Positions 35,617 through 44,222 of a DNA stretch of 64,000 nt are shown in pieces (position 1 is the first letter of the stretch; every line of letters starts with the position of its first letter). The position numbers and the translations under genes are program-made. The stretch is taken from NCBI GenBank assembly GCA_963794615.1, contig CAWCEP010000005.1, positions 930,001-994,000 on the forward strand. Direction: 5' to 3'. The notes under the pieces are model-generated. The model worked only from the letters and a program-made list of their open reading frames with translations, ran no database searches and had not been told where the DNA came from. Origin of the DNA: Chersky-840 sp963794615. Its GTDB lineage: Bacteria; Actinomycetota; Acidimicrobiia; Acidimicrobiales; UBA8190.

Positions 35617-36651
35617 TCAGACGGCCCCCTGGACCTGGAGTCCTTCCGGGCTGATGTGGACGGGAAGCACCTCGTAACCTTCGTCCAACGAGGCGACCCG
35701 ATGCTCGAGCGCTTCCTTGGCCTCCGGGGTGGCACTCAAGAACGTGATCGAGCCGCCGTCGCCTCCCGCCCCGTTGACCTTCCACCCCAGCGCGCCCTGC
35801 GCCGCCGCTGTCTCGATCGTGCGGGTGGCGTCCACGCCGACGAGCTCGGGGTGCAGACACCGCTGAGCTTCGGTGTTGGCGATCATGGCTCGACCGAAGG
35901 CGTCGAGATCCCGGGCGAGCACCGCGTTGCGAGCCCTCAGGGCTGCATCTCGGAGCCGGGAGAACGACGCCGACCCGCGCCGCCGCACCGCGGCGACCAC
36001 GTCGCGGTGCACACCAGAGGAATCGTGGGCGCGGCCCAGGAAGAGCAGGGTCAGCAGAGGACCGAGCTCGTCCCACGGGGGCAGGGTGTGCACGGTCGCA
36101 TCCGGATAGCGCTCGATCTCGATGTAGTTGATCCCACCGAACGCCGCGCTCAGCTGATCCTGGATCCCGCTCTCGGCATCGAGGACGTCTACCTCGAGCC
36201 GATGGGCGGCGTAGGCGACATCACGTCGTGACAAGTGCTCACCGCGCCATGCCGCCAACCCGCCCACCATGGCGACGGCGACCGACGCCGACGTCCCGGT
36301 GCCGCATCCGGCCGGTACGGCGGAACGGACACTCACCTCGACGGCGCCGTCCCCCCGAGGCGCGAACGCGTCCACGGCGGCCTCGAGCAACGGGTGACGA
36401 GCGATCCGAGGCGCGCCCGGCACGACCGGGTAGCGGTCGCCGAAGGTGGCGACGTCGAGCACGACCGGATCGGGGCCGGCCGCGGTGCGGATCGACACCT
36501 CCACTCCCGGGTTCACTGCGATGTTGAGCACCCGTCCCGGGCCGCCGAACCACGTATCGGTCCATCCACCGTTGTCACAGACCCGGACGGGGGCCGACGC
36601 CGTGATCACCGCGGGGCCTGCCCGGCGTGCGCCATCCACCGATGATGCCAT
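35617..36651 (-). CDS. GHMP-family sugar kinase (heptose/fucose kinase-like)
   Basis: A 344-residue kinase. The N-terminal substrate motif SAPVRVCDNGGWTDTWFGG and the ATP-binding GHMP motif PAGCGTGTSASVAVAMVGGL are visible, with GIQDQLSAAFGGINYIEI and a C-terminal VNGAGGDGGSITFL. The closest known groups are D-glycero-D-manno-heptose-7-phosphate kinase (HddA) and fucokinase. It may feed an activated sugar to surface glycans. It lies 39 bases after the MFS gene start on the same strand. Confidence 0.85.
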   Translation of the reverse strand: MASSVDGARRAGPAVITASAPVRVCDNGGWTDTWFGGPGRVLNIAVNPGVEVSIRTAAGPDPVVLDVATFGDRYPVVPGAPRIARHPLLEAAVDAFAPRGDGAVEVSVRSAVPAGCGTGTSASVAVAMVGGLAAWRGEHLSRRDVAYAAHRLEVDVLDAESGIQDQLSAAFGGINYIEIERYPDATVHTLPPWDELGPLLTLLFLGRAHDSSGVHRDVVAAVRRRGSASFSRLRDAALRARNAVLARDLDAFGRAMIANTEAQRCLHPELVGVDATRTIETAAAQGALGWKVNGAGGDGGSITFLSATPEAKEALEHRVASLDEGYEVLPVHISPEGLQVQGAV

Positions 36652-36682
36652 GGGCCGGTGGGCCCCCGGGCCCCGGTCTCCC

Positions 36683-36688
36683 TACGAT
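36683..36688 (+). promoter_or_regulatory. Candidate leaderless -10 box for the flavodoxin gene
   Basis: TACGAT lies 6 bases before the ATG at 36695; the divergent kinase gene starts 44 bases away. Confidence 0.45.
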
Positions 36689-36694
36689 CGAGCC

Positions 36695-37195
36695 ATGCCC
36701 GACGACGGCGCCACGACCGGTGACGGTACCGCATCCCGTCACCTGCTCGTCGTGTTCCACTCGCGCACGGGGTCCACCTTGGCCCTGTGCGACGCAGCCG
36801 TGGCCGCGGCGACGGCAGCGGCCGGCCACGAGGTCGGACTCCGGGTCCTCGGGGCGTTCAGCGCCGGGCCCGACGACGTCTTGTGGGCGCACGGCGTCCT
36901 GCTCGTGACCCCGGCGAACTTCGGGTACATGTCGGGTGCGATGAAGGACTTCTTCGAGCGTGTGTACCACCCCTGCCTCGAGCACACGGTAGGGCTCGCC
37001 TACGCGCTGGTGGTCAAGGGAGACACCGACGTCGACGGAGCAGTGTCGAGCGTGGAGCGAATCACCGCCGGGCTCAAGTGGCGGCGGGTGCTCCCGCCCG
37101 TGACGGTGGTGGGGGCGACGACATCGGCCGACATCGAGGAGGTCGCCGAGCTCGGTGCCACCCTCGCCGCCGGGATGGCAGCGGGGATCTTCTGA
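36695..37195 (+). CDS. Flavodoxin-fold NAD(P)H-dependent oxidoreductase
   Basis: A 166-residue protein with a flavodoxin FMN-binding loop (VVFHSRTGSTLALCDA) and the second FMN loop TPANFGYMSGAMKDFFERV. This is typical of small NADPH-dependent FMN reductases and flavodoxin-like proteins. The electron partner is unknown. Start ATG at 36695 supported by the TACGAT box. Confidence 0.88.
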   Translation: MPDDGATTGDGTASRHLLVVFHSRTGSTLALCDAAVAAATAAAGHEVGLRVLGAFSAGPDDVLWAHGVLLVTPANFGYMSGAMKDFFERVYHPCLEHTVGLAYALVVKGDTDVDGAVSSVERITAGLKWRRVLPPVTVVGATTSADIEEVAELGATLAAGMAAGIF

Positions 37196-37221
37196 CGAGT
37201 CCACCCCCGGGTCGAGGTCGA

Positions 37222-37455
37222 TCAGGTGGCGGCCGTGGCGTGTCGGGGCTCGAGCCCGGCGCTCCGGTAGACAGCGTCGATCACGTCCATGTTGGCGATG
37301 GCGTCGGTCGTATTGGCGCGGGGTCGCTCCCCCGTCACCACGGCCCGGCGGAACGTCTCCAGCTGGAACTCGTAGGTGGGACGCCGGCTCAGGTGTCCTC
37401 GAGGCGCCCGTCTCGACCGCGCACCGACAGGCGGTGGTAGATGATGGGCCCGGCG
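37222..37455 (-). pseudogene. C-terminal remnant of a Gfo/Idh/MocA oxidoreductase
   Basis: About 212 bases (37244-37455) match the 3' end of the intact oxidoreductase gene at 41971-42183 at roughly 92% by eye, in the same orientation. A TGA stop (37222-37224) ends the remnant after a divergent C-terminus. Compared with the intact copy one base is missing in the GGTGTCCTCGAGG stretch, so the frame is broken. Homology ends abruptly at 37455; the N-terminal three quarters of the gene are gone. It marks the left edge of the region carrying the IS30 and acyltransferase genes. Confidence 0.85.
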
Positions 37456-37652
37456 AACATTCCTTTATTACCGCCAGCTGCCTCTCCACGAGCATTGCCA
37501 GAGCCGTCGGAAGCGGGGTCTTGAGTTACCTACCGCATCAGCCAAGTTTTGCCCGGTTGGCTCAGACCACCCGGTCACGGGTGTGGTCTCAACCCATCGA
37601 CGCAATACCTCGTTGACGACTGAGATGTCGTTCGAGCGAGGAGGTCGGGAAG
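37456..37652. other. Junction between the oxidoreductase remnant and the IS30 gene
   Basis: About 200 bases of lower-GC sequence with no gene. Terminal inverted repeats of the IS30 element would be expected here, but no convincing matching pair was found by eye. Confidence 0.4.
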
Positions 37653-38656
37653 ATGAGGCGCTTCACGGATACCGAGAAGGTTGACATCCGGGACTCCGTC
37701 GAGCGCGGCGAGGCCATGCGGGCCATCGCTCGACGCCTCGACAGATCCCATGGGTCGATCAGAACCTTCCTCGTGGACAAGGCTGGACGAAGGCCGCGGC
37801 CACCGGGGAGTTCCGATCTGCGCCTCACGCTGGCTGAGCGCGAGGAGATTTCCCGGAGGCTCGCTGCCGGGTTGTCGCACGTGTCATTGCGGCCGGCATG
37901 GCACGGGCACCGTCCACGGTGAGCAGAGAGGTGCAGGCGGCTGGCGGACGCCAGCACTACCCGGCCTTGCAGGCCGAGCGCTCGGCCCGGCACCGAGCCC
38001 GGCGCCCCCAGGTGGCCAAGCTGGCCCGCTGCCACCGGCTGCGTCGGATCGCGGAGGCAGGGCTGGAGAACTACTGGTCACCGCAGGAGATCTCGGCGTG
38101 GTTGGCTCTCGAGTACCCCGACGACCCGGAGATGCAGGTGAGCAACGGGACCATCTACATGTCGCTGTTCGTCCATATCCGGGGAGCCGTGCCCGGCCAC
38201 TGGGAAGGAGACCTCATCTATGGCCGTCGCATGACGACCATCGGGACACTGGTCGACCGCTCGACGAGATACGTCATGCTCTTCGCCCTCCCTCACGGAC
38301 ACACCGCCGAAGCGGTCAACAGCGCCATGGCCAAGAAGATCCGTGCACTTCCCACTGAACTGCGCCGGTCACTCACCTGGGACCAAGGCAAGGAGATGGC
38401 CGAGCACGCCCGCTTCACAATCGACACCGGGCTCCCAGTCTACTTCTACGACCCCAATTCACCCTGGCAGCGCGGCAGCAACGAGAACACCAACGGGTTG
38501 CTCCGCTAGTACCTGCCCAAGACCACGGACCTCTCGACGGTCACCCAGGCCCAGCTCAACGCCATCGCTCGGTCACTGAACGGGCACCCTCGACAAACAC
38601 TCGGTTGGAAGTCACCATCTGGGGCGTTCAACGAGGCCGTTGCGACAACCAGCTGA
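37653..38656 (+). pseudogene. IS30-family transposase, inactivated
   Basis: The N-terminal helix-turn-helix part (RRFTDTEKVDIRDSVERG, AIARRLDRSHGSIR) runs to about 37878. The sequence then continues in another frame (VIAAGMARAPSTVSREV) from about 37880. The region between TIYMSLFV and RGAVPGHWEGDLI is shortened by about 50 residues against typical IS30 transposases. A TAG at 38507-38509 replaces the expected Gln after NENTNGLLR, and the rest (YLPKTTDLSTV to the TGA at 38654) is intact. The three DDE-type acidic positions (GHWEGDL, TWDQGKEM, NENTNG) are still recognisable. The element can no longer make a full transposase. Confidence 0.9.
37653..38656 (+). mobile_element. Decayed IS30-type insertion sequence
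   Basis: Extent given as the transposase relic; the true ends could not be fixed because inverted repeats were not identified. Confidence 0.6.
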
Positions 38657-38754
38657 GGCCACAGGTGATCCCGGGCGCCCTGAGAGTGGTAGGGCTGGTC
38701 TCTTCCCGGCGCAGAGAAGGGCATTGCGCGTGTTGCTTAGCGCCAAGGGCTCGG

Positions 38755-40845
38755 CTATCCGAAGCTCGGGAGATTGAGCGTCTGGGCTAGGACGCCTTCG
38801 AGGAAGCGCGAGTAACCAACGGTGACATGGTCTCCGAGGAGATAGACGTCGTAGTTTCCGATGATGGAGCTGCATGTTTTGGCACAGAACCACGATCTGA
38901 CGCTGACGTACTGCGCCCCGCTGGCCTCGGCGGCGAGTCTTTCAGCTCTTACGTAGCGCACCAGTCCAGGGTTGGGTGGCACTGAACAGTCCTGGACGCT
39001 GTCGACGTGTCGAGCGACGCAATCCGGACCCCCGGACCCTGGGGGATCTCCGAGGACCACTCTCACTGTTCTCGGCCCTGTCACCTGGCCCAAGAGCTGT
39101 TTCAATCCGGTCTCCCACTGAGTTGGGGTGTAGTAGCGGCCAGCAGCGGTCTGATATGGCGACGTCTGCGACACGATCAACAGGTTTGGGTCGATCCGAT
39201 CGATGCGTTGGATGGCAAGCCGATGCCACTGATCACAGAGAACCCAATCACCCTGAACCCCGACAGCGTGGGTGGAGAGCGGGGCAGCCGGGCACGACGC
39301 CGTAACAAAGACATCGAGTCTCCAATGTGCACGGGTTGCGATGTCGTTGAGAGCGTCAAACCACATCCCGGCATGGGAGTCTCCGTAGAGGACCATTGTG
39401 TGCGATCCGCTGCGATCCCCGTAAATGCACGCCGATGGCGGTGACGGCCGACAGCCCGTGCTAGTCGGCGCGATGTACGAGTATGGATCAGCGAGAATGG
39501 CGGAGAGCGAGGGAACGAGATGTGCCGGCACGGTTCGGATCTTGTCGGATGCTGCCACCAGACGGAGCACGGTCTGCGTTGCAGCCCCTTCCGGCGGGGT
39601 CGCCCCTTTGCCGAGAGCACTTGAACCGCTCGCGAGGTCGTACTGCAATGTAATGACTCCGAGGGCGACAGCGATGAGCCCAGCCCCAAGGCCGACGCTT
39701 GCCCACCGGATGCGGAGGAGAACCTTCGCGTGCCGGATCGGGTTCTCCACAAGCGAGTAGGTGAGCGCTGACGCGACGAGAGCCACCAGGTCCCAGGCCA
39801 GGTTCTGTGGGACAGCCAGACTGGTCTTTCCGGCGTACTCTGCCGCGATGATCAGAATCGGCCAATGCCACAGATACAACGAGTACGAGAGCTTGCCTAA
39901 TAGCCGGAACGGGGAGAGACCCAAGAGCGCCTCGACTCCCAGGTGACCGGCTCGTACCCCTCCCGCGATGATCAGTGCCGCGCCGAGTACCGGAATGGAC
40001 ACGAGTGATCCGGGATAAGCCGACTGGGCGGTGAACGTGAAGGCCGCGACCAGGACAGCCCCCAACCCGAGCCATGTCGCTGTGGCGGCGATGTGTAAAG
40101 GCACTTTCTTGAGCCACGGCGTCCCCACCGCCACCAACGCCCCGAGGCCCAGCTCCCAGGCCCGCGTGAACGGTGAAAAGTAGGCGCTGGTGGCGTTGCT
40201 CTGGGTGTCGAAGACCGAAAAGGCCAAGGACGCACCGATAACCATGACGAGGCCGAGGGCCAGTCGCACCCGGAGCGAAAGTCTCGTGCGGATGCCCGCC
40301 AAGAGGAGGAATAGTGTCGGATAAACCACATAGAACTGCTCTTCGACCGACAGGGACCAATAGTTCTGGAGTGGTGAGGGGGGCTGCTGGGCGCTCAGGT
40401 AGTTCGTCCCAGTCGCACTGAAATGGAAGTTAGCCAGAAAGACGCTCCCCCAACGCCCGTCAGTGGCGGTGCGACCTCCAGCCCCCATGCCCAAGAAGAC
40501 ATACGACAAGAAGACCGTGACGATGATAACGATCGTGGCAGCGGGGATGATCCGACGACACCTTCTCCCGTAAAAGGCGAGGATTGAGGTCCGGCCGGTT
40601 GTGACGCGCTCTCGGAGCAGCACACCGGTGATCACGAACCCCGAGATGACGAAGAAGACGTCGACCCCGATGTATCCGCCTGACAATGACGACACGCCGG
40701 AATGGAATAGAACGACGAGAAGCACGGCCACCGCCCGTAGGCCCTCGACATCGGGCCGAAACGGACGATCTTCGGGAGCGCTACCCGACTCGTCTCCCGA
40801 CGCCAAGAACCGACTGCCTGGCAACTGCGTGTCCGGCTCGGCCAA
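38755..40845 (-). CDS. OafA/YrhL-type O-acyltransferase with SGNH domain
   Basis: A 696-residue membrane enzyme. The acyltransferase_3 domain (about 30-380, FRPDVEGLRAVAVLLVVLFH, GYIGVDVFFVISGFVIT, NYWSLSVEEQFYVVYP) has about 10-11 TM segments. A C-terminal extracytoplasmic SGNH hydrolase-like domain follows, with GDSHAGMW (catalytic Ser) and a late GDHVTVGYS (His). Such fusions acetylate surface polysaccharides. The start is a TTG at 40845 with GGGGTGA upstream. The gene is visibly lower in GC than its neighbours and sits between transposase relics, suggesting horizontal acquisition. Confidence 0.88.
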   Translation of the reverse strand: MAEPDTQLPGSRFLASGDESGSAPEDRPFRPDVEGLRAVAVLLVVLFHSGVSSLSGGYIGVDVFFVISGFVITGVLLRERVTTGRTSILAFYGRRCRRIIPAATIVIIVTVFLSYVFLGMGAGGRTATDGRWGSVFLANFHFSATGTNYLSAQQPPSPLQNYWSLSVEEQFYVVYPTLFLLLAGIRTRLSLRVRLALGLVMVIGASLAFSVFDTQSNATSAYFSPFTRAWELGLGALVAVGTPWLKKVPLHIAATATWLGLGAVLVAAFTFTAQSAYPGSLVSIPVLGAALIIAGGVRAGHLGVEALLGLSPFRLLGKLSYSLYLWHWPILIIAAEYAGKTSLAVPQNLAWDLVALVASALTYSLVENPIRHAKVLLRIRWASVGLGAGLIAVALGVITLQYDLASGSSALGKGATPPEGAATQTVLRLVAASDKIRTVPAHLVPSLSAILADPYSYIAPTSTGCRPSPPSACIYGDRSGSHTMVLYGDSHAGMWFDALNDIATRAHWRLDVFVTASCPAAPLSTHAVGVQGDWVLCDQWHRLAIQRIDRIDPNLLIVSQTSPYQTAAGRYYTPTQWETGLKQLLGQVTGPRTVRVVLGDPPGSGGPDCVARHVDSVQDCSVPPNPGLVRYVRAERLAAEASGAQYVSVRSWFCAKTCSSIIGNYDVYLLGDHVTVGYSRFLEGVLAQTLNLPSFG

Positions 40846-41954
40846 ACCCTTTCACCCCATCGTTCACATTGACGTCGGGTAACGGTACTTCAGGTTCGAA
40901 GAGTCCCGAACGGCGGCAGATCGCATAAGGCTCCAGTAACCAACCTGGAAAGTGGCGGTATCGATCGACGTCCGAGAGGAGTCGAGTCCGTGGACCGAAG
41001 CCTCTTTCTGTCAAGAGGGCATTTCGGGCGCGCGAAAGCACCGGCCGACGGCCGGGCGTAACGTTGATGGTGGATCCGGGAAGTGGCCGAACCGAAGAGC
41101 CGGTATCAGGGTGCAAGCCGGTCGCGCTGGCCATAGGAGGCGCCCCTATTTGCCCTCCCGGATCCGCTATGTCACCTACTCGAATCGATGACGAGTTGGC
41201 GATAGACGGCGTTCGAGATCTGGCGCTTGAGGGCGCGTAGTGCTTCCGTGGCGGTCTTGCCCTCGGCCACCTTGCGGTCGAAGTATTGCCGCCCTTCGCA
41301 CTGGTTGCGGATCTGGGTGATGGCGATCACGTGGATGGCGTGGTTACAGAGCCAAACCGCCGAGCTTCCGAGACGCTAGGGCCGAAGCCCGGCGTCGCCA
41401 CGAATTATGAATCAGGGTGATATGAGCGCCCAGATACGTGCATAATCCTCAGACGTGGCGCCTGACATCCGTCCCCGTCGGCAGTTAGTCGAACGCTGGA
41501 AATCGTTGGCCCACACAACCAGTCTGGCCACAGTTCGCACACTCGTTGGGGCACGCACGCGGAACCTACCTCTTACGCATGACTTATCCAGAGCTGACGA
41601 TGGTACTGAGAGAGTTCCCGGCCGACGATGATTGCTTGGCTTGGTAACAAGTCAAAGAGATGCCGCGTGACGGGGACGCTGTCAAGCATCGTGTGGTTGC
41701 TGTACCTATCCTACGCGGCGATTTGAAGTAGCTGATTTAGCATCGCCATACGTCGTGATCGGCGCTCCCGATGTGTGCAATCCTCTTCAGAGATTCCCTG
41801 AGGCGTCGTGGCAATTGATGACTCAAAGGAAGCAATCATGTCCACCAAACATTTGACGACTCGGAGTAACTGACTCAGGCACGGCGATGAAGCCTAGATT
41901 CATTGGGTCCAGCCCGAGGGCGAAGCCGATCGAAGTGCTCACTCCGGCGTGTGT
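40846..41954. other. Gene-poor scar region with transposase remnants
   Basis: About 1.1 kb of lower-GC sequence. It contains the tail of an IS110-type transposase (41172-41345, minus). A short plus-strand tract from an ATG at 41579 (MTYPELTMVLREFPADDDCLAW, then TAA) vaguely recalls the N-terminus of IS1595-type transposases. A protein-like minus-strand stretch lies near 40880-41010 (DVDRYRHFPGWLLEPYAI). None is an intact gene. Confidence 0.55.
41172..41345 (-). pseudogene. C-terminal remnant of an IS110-family transposase
   Basis: Read on the minus strand, 57 codons end at a TGA (41172-41174) and encode HVIAITQIRNQCEGRQYF, DRKVAEGKTATEALRALKR and QISNAVYRQLV. This is the conserved end of IS110/IS116/IS902 transposases. 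The upstream sequence beyond about 41345 does not continue the family, so the catalytic domains are missing. Confidence 0.75.
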
Positions 41955-42941
41955 TTAAGGTGTCGGTCTACGGGGCTCAAGCCCGGCGTGCAGGTAGACA
42001 GCGTCGATCACGTCCATGTTGGCGATGGCGTCGGCCGTATCGGTGAGGGGTCGCTCCCCCGTCACCACGGCCCGGTGGAACGCCTCCAGCTGGAACTCGT
42101 AGGTGGGACGCCGGCTCAGGTGTTCCACGACGCGCCCGTCTCGACCGCGCACCGACAAGCGGTGGTAGATGTTGGGCCCGGCGGGGTTGAACACCCGAAG
42201 CACACCGGCGTCACCCTCGACCCGGAAGCCGACGTGGAGCAACCGCCTCGACCACATCGAGCACGTGACCTTCCCGGTCGTCCCGCTTGGAAAGCGGACC
42301 TCCGCCTCCATGGCGCGATCGACGCCCGGGGATCGGAGCTTGGCACGCGCCGACACGACCTCGGGCTCGGACCCGACGAGGTGGCGAGCCATGTGAATGG
42401 CGTAGCACCCCGCGTCCATGGTGGCCCCACCGGCCAGGTGCAGGTCGTAGCGGATGTCGTTGAACATCGGCAGGGGGAAGCACAGCGCCGTCTCGACCCG
42501 CTGCACGGCGCCGATGGCCCCCTCGTCGAGAAGCTGGCGCGCCCGCATGAACACCGGGTGGTAGCGGTAGTGAAACGCCTCCATCACGACGACGCCGGCC
42601 GGGATGGCCCCTGCCACAGCGCGAGCCTCCTGGGCATTGGCTGCGAAAGGCTTTTCGCACAGCACGTGCTTCCCCGCCGCCGTGGCAGCCATGGTCCATC
42701 GGCCGTGGAGACCATTGGGAAGGGGGTTGTACACGGCATCGATGTCGGGGTCGCCGACGAGGTCCTGGTACGAGGCGATCACTCGAGGAATGTCGTGCTT
42801 GGCCGCGAACGCCTTCGCCCTCTCCGGGTCGCGCGCTGCTACGGCCACGACTTCCACGTCGGTGACGTGCCGGGCGGGGCGAACGATGGCGGACGGTGCG
42901 ATCCTCGCCGCGCCGAGGATTCCGATGCGGATGGGCGGCAT
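41955..42941 (-). CDS. Gfo/Idh/MocA-family oxidoreductase
   Basis: A 328-residue protein. Rossmann motif RIGILGAARIAPSAI binds NAD(P); the family signature EKPFAANAQEA (catalytic Lys in EKP) and the C-terminal DAGCYAIHMARHLVG are present. It probably oxidises a sugar or cyclitol derivative; substrate unknown. A TAACCT box six bases before the ATG supports the start at 42941. Its 3' end is duplicated at 37222-37455. Confidence 0.9.
   Translation of the reverse strand: MPPIRIGILGAARIAPSAIVRPARHVTDVEVVAVAARDPERAKAFAAKHDIPRVIASYQDLVGDPDIDAVYNPLPNGLHGRWTMAATAAGKHVLCEKPFAANAQEARAVAGAIPAGVVVMEAFHYRYHPVFMRARQLLDEGAIGAVQRVETALCFPLPMFNDIRYDLHLAGGATMDAGCYAIHMARHLVGSEPEVVSARAKLRSPGVDRAMEAEVRFPSGTTGKVTCSMWSRRLLHVGFRVEGDAGVLRVFNPAGPNIYHRLSVRGRDGRVVEHLSRRPTYEFQLEAFHRAVVTGERPLTDTADAIANMDVIDAVYLHAGLEPRRPTP
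41971..42183 (-). repeat. Direct-repeat partner of the remnant at 37244-37455
   Basis: About 213 bases, roughly 92% identical by eye to 37244-37455, in the same orientation 4.7 kb apart. The repeat brackets the IS30 relic, acyltransferase and IS110 relic. Confidence 0.8.
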
Positions 42942-42947
42942 CGCTGC

Positions 42948-42953
42948 AGGTTA
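42948..42953 (-). promoter_or_regulatory. Candidate leaderless -10 box for the Gfo/Idh/MocA gene
   Basis: TAACCT on the minus strand lies 6 bases before the ATG at 42941. Confidence 0.45.
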
Positions 42954-42981
42954 CCGCCGGGGGCTGTAGGGGGAGGTGGGT

Positions 42982-43470
42982 TCACAGGGGAAGGTGCACC
43001 TCGGCGCGCCACTCCCCGCTGAGTCGGACCGCGCTCAACGCCGCGCCTGCTTCGAGCGTCCAGGCCAGGACGTCGTGGTGGGAGGTATCGGGGGAAGGGG
43101 TCACGATCAGGCCGCGGCGCGGATGGTCCTGCACGATCCGCCATCCCTCGGGTACACCGACGCCCGCCGTGATCAGGCGCAGGCGTACCCGTTCACCCGC
43201 GGCGTGCTGCACCCCGATTGAGTCCGGGAGTGGGCCGCGCTCTTTTTTCGTGGCCTTGCCCGCCACCCACGTGCACACCGGCACGTCGTGGATCGGCCCC
43301 GCCAGGAGCGTCGTCAACCCGGACCGGGGAGGCGGTTCGTCCTCGGGTCGGACCTCGGGGTGGAGATTGATCCAGCCGTCGTGGACGGCGGCGAGGTCGT
43401 CCATGACGGCGACCACCTCGGAGGTGTCTTCGACCCGGAATTCGAGGAGCTGGGTTGCCCGACGGGCCAC
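42982..43470 (-). CDS. Conserved-looking hypothetical protein (162 aa)
   Basis: A 162-residue soluble protein with a mixed alpha/beta look (QLLEFRVEDTSEVVAVMDDL, GWINLHPEVRPEDEPP, GWRIVQDHPRRGLIVTP) and no recognisable catalytic motif, signal peptide or TM segment. GTG start at 43470, 18 bases after the nitroreductase stop, so probably co-transcribed. Function not recognised. Confidence 0.65.
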   Translation of the reverse strand: MARRATQLLEFRVEDTSEVVAVMDDLAAVHDGWINLHPEVRPEDEPPPRSGLTTLLAGPIHDVPVCTWVAGKATKKERGPLPDSIGVQHAAGERVRLRLITAGVGVPEGWRIVQDHPRRGLIVTPSPDTSHHDVLAWTLEAGAALSAVRLSGEWRAEVHLPL

Positions 43471-43488
43471 GGCGACGGGGTCCGGGAC

Positions 43489-44193
43489 CTAGCCGGGGTC
43501 GGGGCGGCCCGGCAGGGTGGGTCCATCGAAGCGATCGACCGTCGTGAAGTCCTCGACGGGGTGCCGGGTGAGGCGGGTCGGTTGACGAAGCGGGTGACCG
43601 AGCGCCACGACCGCTGCCACCGCCAAGTGGTTGGGGACCCCGAAGGCGGCGCGCACCTCGACCTCACGCCGCACCACCATGGTGGTCATGACCCCGGCCA
43701 GCCCCTCGGCGCGGGCCGCCAGGAGCAAGCTCCAGACGAAGGGGTACACCGAGGCACCGCCGACCAAGGTGTAGCGGTCGAAGCCTCGGTCGACGCTGGC
43801 CAGCTTGCGGAGGTCGGCGAGCACCAGCATGAGCACCGGCACCTTGTCGAGATGCTCCGCGAACCCGCCCGGCCCGGCCGCGGCGGCAGCAGCCACGGCG
43901 CCGGCGCCTTCGATGGCCCGGACTTCGACGTCGTGGTCGGTGATCGGCGCCCACGGCACCAGCCCGGCCGCACTCTGCGCCAGGTACTCGTACCAGCCCG
44001 GCAGGTACAGGTCGCGCAGCGCCGTCCGCAACGTCTGGTCGCGCACGATGACGACGCGCCACGCCTGGCGGTTTCCGCCGTTGGGCGCGAACCGGGCCGT
44101 GTCGAGCAGGCGGTAGACGACCTCGTCGCTCACGGGGAGGCTCTGGAAATCGCGGACGGCCCCGGTCGTGCGCAGCGCGTCGATGAGATCCAT
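43489..44193 (-). CDS. Nitroreductase-family FMN protein
   Basis: A 234-residue protein with nitroreductase signatures: an FMN-binding start (LIDALRTTGAVRDFQSLPVSD), ARFAPNGGNRQAWRVVIVRD, and a late GLAGVMTTMVVR and VVALGHPL. The family reduces nitro compounds, flavins or quinones, or removes halogens. A TACCGT box seven bases before the ATG at 44193 supports the start. The fused-looking upstream sequence is a separate gene. Confidence 0.87.
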   Translation of the reverse strand: MDLIDALRTTGAVRDFQSLPVSDEVVYRLLDTARFAPNGGNRQAWRVVIVRDQTLRTALRDLYLPGWYEYLAQSAAGLVPWAPITDHDVEVRAIEGAGAVAAAAAAGPGGFAEHLDKVPVLMLVLADLRKLASVDRGFDRYTLVGGASVYPFVWSLLLAARAEGLAGVMTTMVVRREVEVRAAFGVPNHLAVAAVVALGHPLRQPTRLTRHPVEDFTTVDRFDGPTLPGRPDPG

Positions 44194-44200
44194 GACGCCG

Positions 44201-44206
44201 ACGGTA
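44201..44206 (-). promoter_or_regulatory. Candidate leaderless -10 box for the nitroreductase gene
   Basis: TACCGT on the minus strand lies 7 bases before the ATG at 44193. Confidence 0.45.
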
Positions 44207-44222
44207 GCCTCTCGTCTCCTCC

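Noticed and set aside
37870..37900. Programmed frameshift in the IS30 transposase
   Set aside because: IS30 elements normally use one frame, and this copy also has a deletion and a nonsense codon, so decay is simpler.
40781..41134. A 117-codon minus-strand frame upstream of the acyltransferase with a protein-like tract (DVDRYRHFPGWLLEPYAI)
   Set aside because: It overlaps the acyltransferase start in another frame and no family could be assigned; mentioned only as possible remnant.
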